Position numbers and translations under genes: made by a program. A stretch of DNA of 64,000 nt from Oxyruncus cristatus (lineage: Eukaryota; Chordata; Aves; Passeriformes; Cotingidae), in contig VXAY01007404.1 in NCBI GenBank assembly GCA_013399855.1, positions 1,153,934-1,217,933 of the forward strand, in the 5' to 3' direction. The notes under the pieces were generated by a model that was given only the letters and a program-made list of their open reading frames with translations, was not told the origin of the DNA and did not search any database. Position 1 is the first letter of the stretch, and each line of letters starts with the position of its first letter. Shown piece by piece: positions 1-11,092 of the stretch.

Positions 1-1790
1 CTTCAGCGTCAACAATGTGTTCAAAAAATAATTGAAATGAAAGTGGCTGGTATTTCACTTTGGCTTCAGTTAAAATGTGTTGTTCCTGTTTTGCCAGCTC
101 AATGCTTCATATTACTTTTGTGCTATAATATTTCATAATTATAGCTAACATCATGTGTTTGATTATGATTCATCTTATCAAAGTGACACAAAATTATACA
201 AAATTAATGGCTTTGGTAATTCTGAATTCCTGTACAATGGAAAATGTTGAAAATTTCTTGACATTTTAACTAAAAGCCAATTTTTAAGTTTTAAAATATC
301 CAATGGAATGGAAATTCTGTCAATTTCAGTGAACACATTTATTTATCGAAATTATTGCCACTTGGAATATTTTTTATCAGTGTTTGTCCAGTTTTGTTCC
401 CCCATGCAACATTCTGTGACTTTTACCGAAGTCATTCCTCTTTCCCAGTAAGTAATACAGTATAGATCCAGAAATGTCCAGGACATGCAGTTCAGCTAGA
501 TCTGCCCCCATCCAGCTCTACCAGGGACAGTCCATGAAGACCACACATTGCCTATAAACAAGGCCTGAGCAAATGCCAGCATTCTGTTGCCCTCAGAAGC
601 CAGGTGTGCAGATGGGTACAAGAAAAGACTTTGGAGCTGCATGTACAAGTCAGCTACCCATCCTGATGTTCTTCAGAAAAAACTGTAAATAGATACAAAT
701 CTTGGTGATTTGCTGACAGGATTGATTGTTTGGGATTCTTTTTTAACAAAAAAAAGAAAAAAAAAAAGGAAAAAGCAGGCAAGAATGAAGAGGTGGGAGG
801 GAAGGGGAGAGGAGAGTTCAGTATCTTTACTTATAACGTGTTTGTGTTACTGTGTTAACCTACTACTCAATTTTTTGCCACCAACTTTGAAAACATTACT
901 GTATTTCCTTCTCCACCCATTCTTTATATATTCATAACAAAATGCCTCCCTGAGCATCCAGACTGTGAGCAGACTGGTAAAGACCTCTTTCTTCATTATT
1001 TTCTCAATAAAACAACCTCAATAACACATACTTTCTCTAGACTTCTTTAGCATTGAACTAGTGGACTTGTTAATTTATGACTATCTTGACTGAATACTTC
1101 CAAAAATATCTGCTCTTTCTTCTTTCCTTCAAAAGTGGTAGTCCCTTCAAGTGACACTTCCGCCTTTCCATTTATTTAAATTATTCATAATGAAGTAATT
1201 TGTTAAAACATACCTTTGCCTTGCTGCTCACAAAAAGCTTGACAGTAACTAGACAGCTGTGCCCACTGTTTATCACCACTGCTGCTTGTAATTTTCTAAT
1301 TATTACCTTATGTTCCTCTCATCTGCTGCTGCCTATCCTCTGAAAGCACTATCAGGACGTCTTTTTTGCAACAAAGAAATTTATTTACATACATAGGCAC
1401 ACGTGCACATCACTGAACTGTGAATAGTTAGTGCTGAGTAATGAAGGCGTGGTGAAATAAAGTAAAGGGAGAAACTTGATGAGTACTTTTTGCATTTCTT
1501 TAGGATTTTGCTAACTGTGATGTAATGGACCTAGCTGAAGTATGGTAGCAGTACACTTTGCTAAATCAAGATCTATAGGAAACTCCATAGATTCCTACAG
1601 AAGTTTGCAGTATTGTTATGTGGTATCTGTGCTAAGATTACTCTCTTCTGGCTGAAATTATAAATTTTGATTTATGATTTGAAAAGCCTCCTATTTTTCC
1701 ACAGCAGAGCATGGGAGGCCCAACAGGTCAAAAGAAGTAGACCTCTTCATAGGGTCAATCTCCTGCTAAGTCCTTAGGTTACTGAGTGTC
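1..1790. other. unique AT-rich non-coding DNA
   Basis: No repeat family, RNA gene or credible exon was recognised. A purine-rich tract at about 743-815 (A/G runs) gives rise to a 75-codon lysine-rich frame at 710-937 that is best read as low-complexity translation. Stops are dense in all frames. Confidence 0.7.
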
Positions 1791-2378
1791 TGTCATGGTT
1801 TAACCCCAGCTCACAACCAAGCACCACACAGCCCTTTGCTCACTACACCTGTGTCAGGTTGGAGGAGAGAATCGGAACAGTAAAAGTGAGGAAACTCATG
1901 TGTTGAGATAAAGATAATTTAATGGGAAAGCAAAAGGCATGCACACAAGCAAAGCAAAACAAGGAATTCAGTCATCACTTCCCATCATCAGGCAGCTCTT
2001 CAGCCACCTCCAGGAAAGCTGCACTCCATTATATGTAATGGTCACTTGGGAAGACAAACACCATTATTCCAAATACCTCAAACCCCCTTTCCTCTTCTTC
2101 TTCCCACAGCACTACGTGCTATGCATGGTGCCATTTTATATGGAATGTCCCTTGGGTCAGTTGGAATCAGCTGTCCTAGCTGTGTCCCCCCTCAGCTCCT
2201 TGTGCACCCCCAGATACCTTGCTGATGGGGTGGGGTGAGAGGCAGAAAAAGCTTTGGTTCTCTGTAACCACAAAAGCATCCCTGTGTTATCAACCCTGAT
2301 TTCAGCACAAATCAAAAATATGGCCTCATACTAGTTACTTTGGGAAAAAAGAACACCATCCCAGTCAAAATCAGCACA
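1791..2378 (-). mobile_element. solo LTR, ERVL-like family A, copy 1
   Basis: On the plus strand the element opens with TGTCATGGTTTAACCCCAGC and closes with AATCAGCACA, so it has TG...CA ends. The internal order of blocks matches the copies at 3757-4337 and 34800-35355. Sense is assigned to the minus strand because, in that direction, this family carries a TATA box (TATATAAA-type) followed by an ATTAAA-type poly(A) signal about 200 bp later; here the latter appears as TTTAAT near 1917-1922. Flanks gtgtc and atgtg are only a weak match for a 5-bp target-site duplication. No gag, pol or env remnant lies next to it. The family name (ERVL class) is from recognition of the consensus, not from a search. 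Confidence 0.85.
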
Positions 2379-3756
2379 ATGTGCAAGACAAGAATTCTTC
2401 TTTAAAAATACAGCGCTAAATTCCTATTTAGTACTTGCATTCTCTTTACACATGAAACATAAAGAAACTCTCCAGCAGGTTCCCCAAATAAATGTGTTCT
2501 GAGGAGTCTGGTTTGAAAGATTTGAATCACTGACTTTCACTGTTGTCTGGGATATTTCTTTTTTCTTACAAGGCACAAATGATTGGCAGCTCACTCAAAG
2601 CTTGTTTATGGCAAAAAATAATGTGTCAAATAGCTAAAAAGTTTCTGTAGCTTTTGGTCAAACAAGCTGTTCTATTCTACCACTAAAATGAATGCTGTCA
2701 AATACTGAATAGTGTTTTGACAACAGTGTAATTTTCCTTCATCATCTCAGATCATTTTGATGCCCAGATATATTTTGTTAAGGCTTTTTCTGTCTGTTTG
2801 TAGAATTCATACTGCAATCTTCAGAAAGTATTCTCTAACTCAGAATTGTTTTGAGAAATATTTTCCATTGAGACAAATAAATCCAGTTAGCTATCTAATA
2901 AGTACAGATAGCAAAACAGTACTAAAAGAAAAACATTTATGATGCTTAACTGCAATTTTTGTTTATTAGTTTGTTTTTATTTCTCATCACCGCAAACAAA
3001 ATAAAATTAAATAAACTTTACAGAAATGATGAACATTTATCAATGGGTAGCCAGCAGAATATTTGGTAAAGAGCTTTGAAAACTAAGATATTCTGATAAA
3101 TAGAGAGAAATAGATGAAATTTCATTACCTGCACTGTATTCAAACACTGTATTCAAAAAGTTTGAACACAATTTACCATAAAGGGGTTTTATTCAATTAA
3201 AGTAAAATGCCTAACTTGAATTGGTACCTCATATTCTCTTTTTAGGTTCTCATTTTATTTTTTTTCTGACTCTTTCTGCATGGAAATCAATAATAAATCT
3301 AAGACTATGAATAGTTTATGTAAACCAAAGATTTCCAAATTATGATGATGTACTTGCAACTTTTAGCAAATCATGATCTGCTTAAAAAAAAAATCCTTTT
3401 ATTATGCAGTGTCTTTTTTTTGTAAACCTTGAAACAGACATAAAATTATTCTTAATCTCATACTGGGAAGTGATCATATGAGAAACTTTTACCATGAGAT
3501 ATCCTTTATCTGTCATGTAATCTTTAAAAATTTTATATCAGAGATGCAAATATTATTGTTTGTGTTTTATTCCGCTAAAAAAGATCGAAAATCAAAGCAC
3601 ATTTGAAAGAACTGTCTTTAAGCTGAAAATATTTCTGTCAACCTTAATATTTTGCTCTTGGTGTTTTATGAAAACTATAGACATTGCCCTCAAAAAGGAA
3701 AGACAAATGTTCTCTTTTTTTTCTAGTTTCTGTCTCATACAGAACTCTCTATTTAC
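2379..3756. other. unique DNA between two LTRs
   Basis: This 1.38 kb AT-rich spacer shows no retroviral coding similarity, primer-binding site or polypurine tract that I can recognise. This argues that the flanking LTRs are separate insertions and not the two ends of one provirus. Nothing else was recognised. Confidence 0.65.
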
Positions 3757-4337
3757 TGTTGTAGTTTAACCCCAGCCAGCAGCCAGGCCCCACACAGCTG
3801 CTCACTCACTCCCCCACCAGCAGGATTAGGGAGAGAATCAGAATGGTAAAACCGAGAAAACCTGTGGATTGAGATAAAGACAAGGTTAATAGCGAAAGCA
3901 AGAGCCACGCACAAACAATGCAGAACAAGGAATGAATCCACTGCTTCCCAGGCGTTCAGCCATCCACAGGAGGGCAGGGGCCCATCACATGTAATGGTTA
4001 CATGGGAAGACAAACCTCATCACTCTGAACATCCTTCCTTTGCTTCTTCTTCCCCCCACTTTATATACTGAGCATGATGGCATGATGGAATACCCCTTTG
4101 GTCAGTTGGGATCACCTGTCCTGGCTGTGTCTCCTCCCAACCTCCCATGCACCCCCAACTTTCTTGACAACCTGGCAGTACAAAAAGCAGAAAAGGCCTT
4201 GGCTCTGTGTAAGCACTGCTCAGCAATAACAAAAACATCTCTCTATTATCATCCCTGTGTTCACCACAAATCCAAAACATAGCCCCATACTAGCCACTGT
4301 GATGAAAATTAACTCTACACCAGCCAAAACCAGCACA
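3757..4337 (-). mobile_element. solo LTR, ERVL-like family A, copy 2
   Basis: This copy has the same family structure as 1791-2378: it begins TGTTGTAGTTTAACCCCAGC (a decayed TGTCATGG start) and ends AAAACCAGCACA. The TATA-like block (CTTTATATACTG on plus, near 4060) and the AT-rich poly(A) block lie in minus-strand sense order. The flanks tttac (3752-3756) and tttat (4338-4342) form a 5-bp target-site duplication with one mismatch, as expected for ERVL-type integrases. The frames at 4020-4280 (minus) and 4040-4282 (plus) are shadows inside this LTR. It is a solo LTR with no internal region. Confidence 0.9.
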
Positions 4338-5399
4338 TTTATCTATCTATTTTATCCCAAAGGAAGCTGCCAATTCCAATCTAAATTAACAAATAATTTT
4401 GGTTGAAGAAAACTGCTTGACAAATGAACCGTTCAGAAAACGAAAAAAGATTGTTTACCTCTGTTCATCTGTTATTTTTTCCACTTGCATCATGTACCTT
4501 TCTTTCAGTACCTGCATATGTCAAAAGCACTTTCACGAACAAATTTCCCAAAGCCCCACCACCTCTATAAAATGCATATCATTCTCAGTCCCCTCTTCTG
4601 CCTCTCACATTTTGAGTGAGAAGCATACACGCATGTACTCAGACACAAAGTGAGACTGGTCTTCCATCATTTGAGAAATTGTCACCGAACTGACTTTATC
4701 AAGGCACTTGATAATAGCTTTCAAGCTATGATATATGACGCAGTGCATTGGAACTGCAGCAGGAATGCTGACAACCATCTATCTGCCTTTGATTTCCAGA
4801 AGCTCTGTCAGAAAAGGGACTATTATAGAAGATAAACACACAAACTCAAATCTTTTTCACCATTCCTGTGTTGGAAGTTGAAACAAAATTTTTTTACCTC
4901 AAGACCAGGTATTTAGAAGTATTATTTGCCTCTGCCCTTGTTGTCTCCATGCAGAGACAAAGTGACCAAGTTATTGAGCCAGCTGCAGCCTGTTGAGAAA
5001 ATTCCAAACCAACATTGAAATAGACCAAACATCTCTGCAGTGAAAAATAAATGAACATACTTGCAAAGTGCTAGGACTTTAGAGGATGTGTTCCTGTGCT
5101 TCTAATATCCAGCTGTTGCTTAAACCTCAGGGTTTCTACATTGCATTTCTGTTTGTCTCAGACCAAATAATGTATTCTCTTGGTTGAGATGTTCAGATTG
5201 CTGCACTGTGAAAGGTTTCAGAGTAATAAACACACTAATTTTCTCTTTTTCAGCTCTTCTTTAGCACAGGCCTGGTCCCCTTCTCCCCTATCCAATCCCC
5301 AAACAACATTTGAGAGCTTCAGACGTGGAGATTGTTCCTCTTTATACTTTCCATCCTTTTTTACCAGCAGAGCTGAAAACCTGCAGCACCCTGAAAATC

Positions 5400-5422
5400 T
5401 ATGATGTAAACTTTACATCATA
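5400..5422. repeat. 23-bp perfect palindrome
   Basis: Two 11-base arms meet at a single central C (5411): the left arm reads TATGATGTAAA and the right is its exact reverse complement. Each arm contains TGATGTAA, which resembles a C/EBP-ATF composite half-site, arranged as an inverted pair. Whether it binds anything is inference; the symmetry itself is seen directly. Confidence 0.9.
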
Positions 5423-5950
5423 CACTATTCCCTGCTTGACTACTTGTCAGGTAGCTAGTAGTCACCCATTCACACCACTTTTTTTCTTTTACTATTTTTG
5501 TAGCATAGGACAGCAGAATGGCTTCATTCCAGCTATCCAGGTTTTACACTCCTCCCCCTAATACTGCTGCAGTCTGCTCTGGCATTAATCACATTACGGT
5601 TAATTGTAATTGTGAATTAAAAATGCTTGCAATGAAAATAAATCCAGGCAGGAGCAAAAGCTGTGTTAGTTTTTCATGAAAATAAGAATGCAATGGGGAT
5701 AAGAAAAACAATTTTGTGAGGGTTTCCTTGGGGAGGATTGCCAATACTTTACATGAAAATTGTGTATTTTAAAATTTAAGTGGAATTACATATTATTTTT
5801 TAAAAGCATGCTTAAAAAGTGGCACAAAGTTCCATGACGAATTATCTAGTTATACTGAATTTCAATTAATCAGGTTTTTCGAATTTTTGCTGAAGAAACT
5901 GACTTTACTGTAGTCTACACACGATGCCTCACTGTGCAGCTGAGATAGAT

Positions 5951-5980
5951 AGGATGTACAGAGCCTCCTCTGTACATCCT
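5951..5980. repeat. perfect hairpin, 13-bp arms with 4-nt loop
   Basis: The arm AGGATGTACAGAG (5951-5963) is followed by loop CCTC and its exact reverse complement (5968-5980). Flanking bases extend the pairing imperfectly: CTGAGATAG just left and CTGTCTGAG just right pair at 7 of 9 positions. The whole structure is about 50 nt, short for a typical microRNA precursor. Confidence 0.9.
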
Positions 5981-6610
5981 CCTGTCTGAGAGAGTTCTTA
6001 ACCACCACTCTAAAGGACATGGCATGGTGACTGAACTGCAATCTGAGAAATTGTTTCAAAGAAGCTGTGGAAAGGAAAAGAAAAAGTAAGAAAATTACAA
6101 GGGGGTAAAAAATGATTATAAGTAATAGGATCTCATGCCCCACTTATAAGAGAGACTTGGGTTAAGAAGAAAAGTATGTTCCAAAGTAGTTTTAGGATTT
6201 AGATTTCAATCCCTTCAATGTTTAACTTCTTTCTCTTCTACAGACCTTCTACCCAACTTTAAGTCACAACATTTGTGCTCAAATCTGTAAGTGTCTAGAC
6301 ATCAGTGACCAGAAGACAACAGTCAAACCAAGTCAGACCAAAGTTCTTTCCATTCAGTATCCTGTCTCTAATCGTAGCCATTAGTAGATATTAAAGAAGA
6401 AGCAGAGGAGACAGACAAGCACATATTGATATTTACTTGGTATCTTTCAATATTCTCCAGGAACTTTGTGATATTCTCTCAATGTAGATCTTTTTTTAGA
6501 GACTGTTTTCTGATTAATTACTCTTCATGAACCTGTCAAACTCTTAAATCCACAACGGTATGTAGCTAAGACATCTACAGCCCACTTATGCATTGCATGA
6601 AAATTTACAG

Positions 6611-6654
6611 GGTTTTTTTATTTTCTTTTGTTGGTTGGTTGGTTGGGGTTTTTT
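6611..6654. repeat. T/G-rich simple sequence with (GGTT)n
   Basis: The run contains T homopolymers and four tandem GGTT-type units ending in GGGG. It is low complexity with no coding meaning. Confidence 0.85.
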
Positions 6655-7323
6655 AAGTGTGATGAATCTTTTTCCCTTTTGCTTCAATCAATGCCCACTC
6701 ATTCCTGTATTAACAGTGACAGTGATTAAGGAAAACTTATTTTCCCTCTCTATGTCACTGTGCGTTTTCAAAATACACTTTAGTATGTAAAAGCATCCAT
6801 AGCAATATACATGTCTAAATGGTTGTTTGGAAACACAGCTGTAAATTTTATATATGAAATAAATGTATGTAAAAATATGATTACAGCATCAGTGGCCATT
6901 ACTGCAAACCTGGCCCTCATAACCAAACAGAAAGCAGATTGCAAACTGTTTGCTAACAATTCTAAATGCTAACATTAAACTATCATAATACATTGGTGTT
7001 AACTTCAAATCATAAGGAAGCAAGAGCTCAACATATGTTGTTGCAACTCTTGCAATAAATATCAAGTCCCCAGAGATGAATTTGTTGCATTTACAGGTAT
7101 GTTTTGGAAACATATGAAATTTTATTTGGCTTCTTTTGAAGGAAGTGAAGACAGGCCATATGCAGTGCTATAATTCCCTGTATGACATTTTTGTGAAAAT
7201 TGATTAGGTTTGATTGATGCAAATTGATTTACTTTCCTTGGTTTTTAGGAAGTTAGTTTCACAAAACTGAAGCTCTCCGCTCAGTTAGGGAACACACCCC
7301 CTATTGGGAAGAATCGGTTTCTT

Positions 7324-7340
7324 GTTTCCCAAGGGGAAAC
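7324..7340. repeat. 17-bp inverted repeat
   Basis: GTTTCCC, spacer AAG, then GGGAAAC form perfect 7-bp arms. It is a short isolated palindrome in unique DNA. Confidence 0.85.
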
Positions 7341-10222
7341 AACTGCAGTCAAAATGATCTCAAAGCTATTTGAAGAAAATAACAGCGTGCAGGTCAAGCA
7401 GCACACCGCTTCTTTTTCCCCAGAATTCCATGTGTTCAAGAACTCAAGAACTCACTGACAGAAATAATCAGTGAACAATGCAACACTATACAACAACTAT
7501 CAAGGAAAACATCTGGCCAAAAGTGACAAAAATGAAAGATAAAAAGCATAGTTTTTCCTTATTTCATATCAAGAAGGATGTTTTGGGAATGAAGCTGACT
7601 GTACAGGAACATGTTTTGTAATATGTCACATCAAAAACAGTAAAATGTCACACAGTACGAAGAACTGCCAGAAAGCAGGGACGTCCTATGTGCCAACTCC
7701 TGCTCCCAGAATTGACAGTCTTTTTCAAGTGATACACCAGATAAAAGAGAATAGAATGAATCTTGGGAGCAGATGTTAGAACTTAAATCTCTTGCTGTCA
7801 GCTGAGCACCATCATTGTTATCCCGTCAGACTCTTACTTCTATTAAGTCTCCTGCCCAATTTGAATTTTGCATCATTTCTGGTGGAGAAGTAAAGAGCAC
7901 TTCTTTCATCTATTTCTTTTTTACTTCCTCTTCCCTGAACCCCTCCCCACAAGCTCACATTCAGACATGTTCCTAATACAGTCTACTAGGCAGCCCGCTC
8001 ACAAATAGGGGGTATGTTCTTGAACTTTGTCCAATTGATCAGAATATTAAACCTCAGTATCCAGGTTTCTGACCAGGTGTTCTAAATACAAAGTTACAAT
8101 AGTAAAGCATAAATAAACTACCAATTACCTCCTCATCTGGTTACATTTGCAAGAAAGTCAACCTTTTCTTTGATTTATGCATGCTCTGAGTGTCCTTCTA
8201 ATATAAGGATCTTTTAGAGATGTAGATTTTTCTCAGTTCTGTTGGGGGGTTTCAGTCCAGCTTCAACAGCCTGGCCACATGCAGACTGAGACATTCTGGG
8301 CAAGCAAAGGTCAAACAAACAGGTCCTGAAAATGTTTCTGTTGAAAGTGACCAGACAGTGCGAAGAAGTTCAAGAGATGGGTAAATGTGAGAATTGTGTA
8401 AAAATGAGGTTTCTGAGAAGATTTCTGATTTACATCTTTGGGCTTGGGATCATAATACTTAGTGAAGTTCTAGTTTAGCTTTACTAGGGAACAAATAAAG
8501 AGATTTCAGATTCTTATTATTCTTTTGCACAAGGCAGAATTCAGGCTTAGAAGGCAACCATCCCTTCTGTGCAATGATGCTGAGCATCTATGATGTGTGC
8601 AAACTTATCTGTCCAAGACTTTAGACTGAAAAAAAAAAAATCAGAATTTGAATACATAGTTGTGAGGCACATATAAATAAAATTCCTCGTGTTATATGTT
8701 AAAAAATGTTTATGCCATTTCTGCTAGTATACATGACATTGTGTATTAAATTGTTTTTGTGTCATGCAGCAGTATCCTTCAAGAACCAGAAGGTATTTGT
8801 TTGCCTGTCTACCTACTATAATCTTGAATATGAATTATTTTTCATCATTTTTCCCCCAATCGCTTCATATAGGGTGTGCATATGATTTCAGAACCAATCT
8901 CATGAGACTTCCTAATACAGAGTGTAAAAACATATGTAACAACACATCTGGACTAAGAGCCAAGAGGCAGACCACTTTTCCTATCTTCTGGAGAACTTTT
9001 TGAATGGCAATTCTCCTGCCTCACTTCGGACAAGGACAAAGTTGGGTACTTTGCAACGTAGAGCAAAGGTGTTCTCACAGTCAGAGCTATCCAAAGGGAG
9101 GTGCCAAACAGAAACCAAGTTTGTCAAGTCCATTCTTGTTCTAGCTGACAATGAGGGAAATGGTTGCAGATGTGCAGGGCTGAAGTCAGCAGGAGACAGC
9201 CACAGTGCAACAGTGCACAAGAAGGAACACATCACTAAAATGTTTTGTTCTGACAAAGTCACTACATAACAGCTAACAAGTAATATATTTAGAGATATTA
9301 TTCATAATGCTCAAATTACAATTACAAACCTTCTCTGTTTTTCAGGATGTTCAGATGCTGTTATATTCTTCCCCATCCTTCAAAGTATGTTTCAACATGA
9401 AGCTCTGAATGTTAATATGCTTCTGTTCTAAGGGTGTCTGTGTTTTCAGCGTTTCTATTACAGGCAGTTGCAGTAACTCAAAAGAAAGGATTAGCTCACT
9501 AGATAATAAAAATTATTATTTTTAATTATCAAATACTTTGCTGAACTGTGATTCATACTCAGTAAAACTGAACTGCAGTGTACAGTTAATAGCAATCTGT
9601 TGAGATAAATATGAAACTTTCATCCTCCCAATGCCTCTTAACTATCTATCTATTGAAAGAATATATAGAAATGTATTTTAATTTAGCTAACCTTTAAAAA
9701 TCATTCTCAAAACTATTTCCAGACTGAAGGGAATCTGCTAGTATGGTGTAGTAATTTTTGCAAAATTGCCATATCAAATCTAATAATGCATGTCTGTGCT
9801 GATATTGAAGATTGAGAGCTACCATACCTTTACCGTCTGTTTGTAAGTAATTAGGCATGTATTCATCCAAGAAAACCTACGTATGTTCTTTGCAACACAT
9901 ATTTCCACAGATGCTGTGGAAAACTAGAGATGTTAAGTCTCACAAGTCCAAACAGTTTTTTTATCCAAAAATTAATTGAGCCACAAACAAAAAGGCAAAA
10001 AAATCAAGGCCTACTTTTAGCAAGCAGACAATCGAACACAGAGTTTTGGCTTTTAGGCTATGTGCCTGACTATCACATTTGCAGTGAAGGGACCTGATGT
10101 TGAAAGCTACAGGTTTGCATTTTAAAACACTCTGGGAAATGCTCGTTGGTTCCCCCTTTGACTGTTTCCCCTTGGACAGAGTCACTGACATTCTTCAAAT
10201 TCTGAATTCCTTCAGAGCTGGA

Positions 10223-10238
10223 TTTTTTTTTTTTTTTT
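10223..10238. repeat. poly(T) tract
   Basis: This is an uninterrupted T run of about 16 bases, followed by GAGAAC. It is not attached to any recognised retroelement tail. Confidence 0.9.
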
Positions 10239-10898
10239 GAGAACAATGACAAATGTTTATTAAATTGGTGTTTTTCTTAATATCTAGGTAACATGCGTAC
10301 TCCCCAGAAGAAATTGTTTTTAACAAGTGTGCTACAAGAGTATTATTGAAAGAGATATCTTTCTAGTATGCCTATATGATATCCTGTTTTCTCAACAGAA
10401 ACTTTTGTAGCAGGATACCTGTGGAGTAGAGACTGGTTGGAATTGAATGGATGTACACATAGTCCTTTCATTATGGAAACTTGTATACGTTACTGAATTT
10501 TGCAGATCTCCAAAAACCAGAAATTGTGTCACAGTCACATTTAGCTGACATTTTTTAAGAGCGATTACAAAAATGGTTATAGATGCTAGAGTGGGTAGAC
10601 CGTTCAATGCCAGCATACCAGGGCTACGAACCCTGAAATCATTGGCAACATTAATTCTCCTCAGACAGTGAGAAGTGGATCTATAAAGCTGTAGATGATT
10701 GTGAGGGTTTTTTCTCTATTAATAGTGTTTTGTTAATCTAAACTTAGAGATATGCATCGTAGCCACATAGGGATGATAACAGAATTATTATAAGAGAAAC
10801 TAGTAAAAAGAAGGAATAAAGAAATAGGAATACCTATCAGAGTGACAAAGTAGTAAAGCATTTCTCTAAACAATTGCTGCTGCTGCCCCAAAATAAAG

Positions 10899-11092
10899 AT
10901 CAGAGAATCACAGAATTACAGAATATGCCAAGTTGGAAGAGACCCACAAGAATCATTGAGTCCAGCACTTAGCCCTGCACAGGACCATCCCCAAGAGTCA
11001 CATCACGTGCCTTAGAGTATCATCCAAACACTTCTTGAACTCTGTCAGCCTTGGTGCTGTGACCACTTCCCTGGGGAGCCTGTTACTGACCT
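10899..11092 (-). mobile_element. CR1 LINE, 3'-terminal fragment
   Basis: The plus strand starts with ATCAGAGAATCACAGAATTA, the reverse complement of the short ATTCTRTG-type repeats that end CR1 elements. It continues through the conserved antisense blocks 'ccaagttggaagagacc', 'gagtccagcacttagccct', 'gtgctgtgaccacttccctg' and 'gggagcctgtt'. The insertion is 5'-truncated and lacks ORF2; only 3' UTR and extreme 3' sequence remain. Sense is on the minus strand. The 37761-38700 copy carries the same blocks in the same order and supports the call. Confidence 0.92.

Larger units (their letters stand above)
4338..10898. other. unique AT-rich non-coding DNA with small inverted repeats
   Basis: This is a long stretch without recognisable genes or transposons. 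Visible structure is limited to the inverted repeats at 5400-5422, 5951-5980 and 7324-7340 (listed separately), a G/T-rich run at 6611-6654, an A run at 8629-8640 and a T run at 10223-10238. Open frames reach at most about 93 codons, which is within chance for this base composition. Confidence 0.65.

Noticed and set aside
710..937. Lysine-rich small protein
   Set aside because: The frame is driven by a purine-rich low-complexity tract and has no domain or start context.
1791..4337. A single internally deleted provirus
   Set aside because: The second LTR has its own 5-bp duplication, outer flanks differ, and the spacer shows no retroviral sequence.
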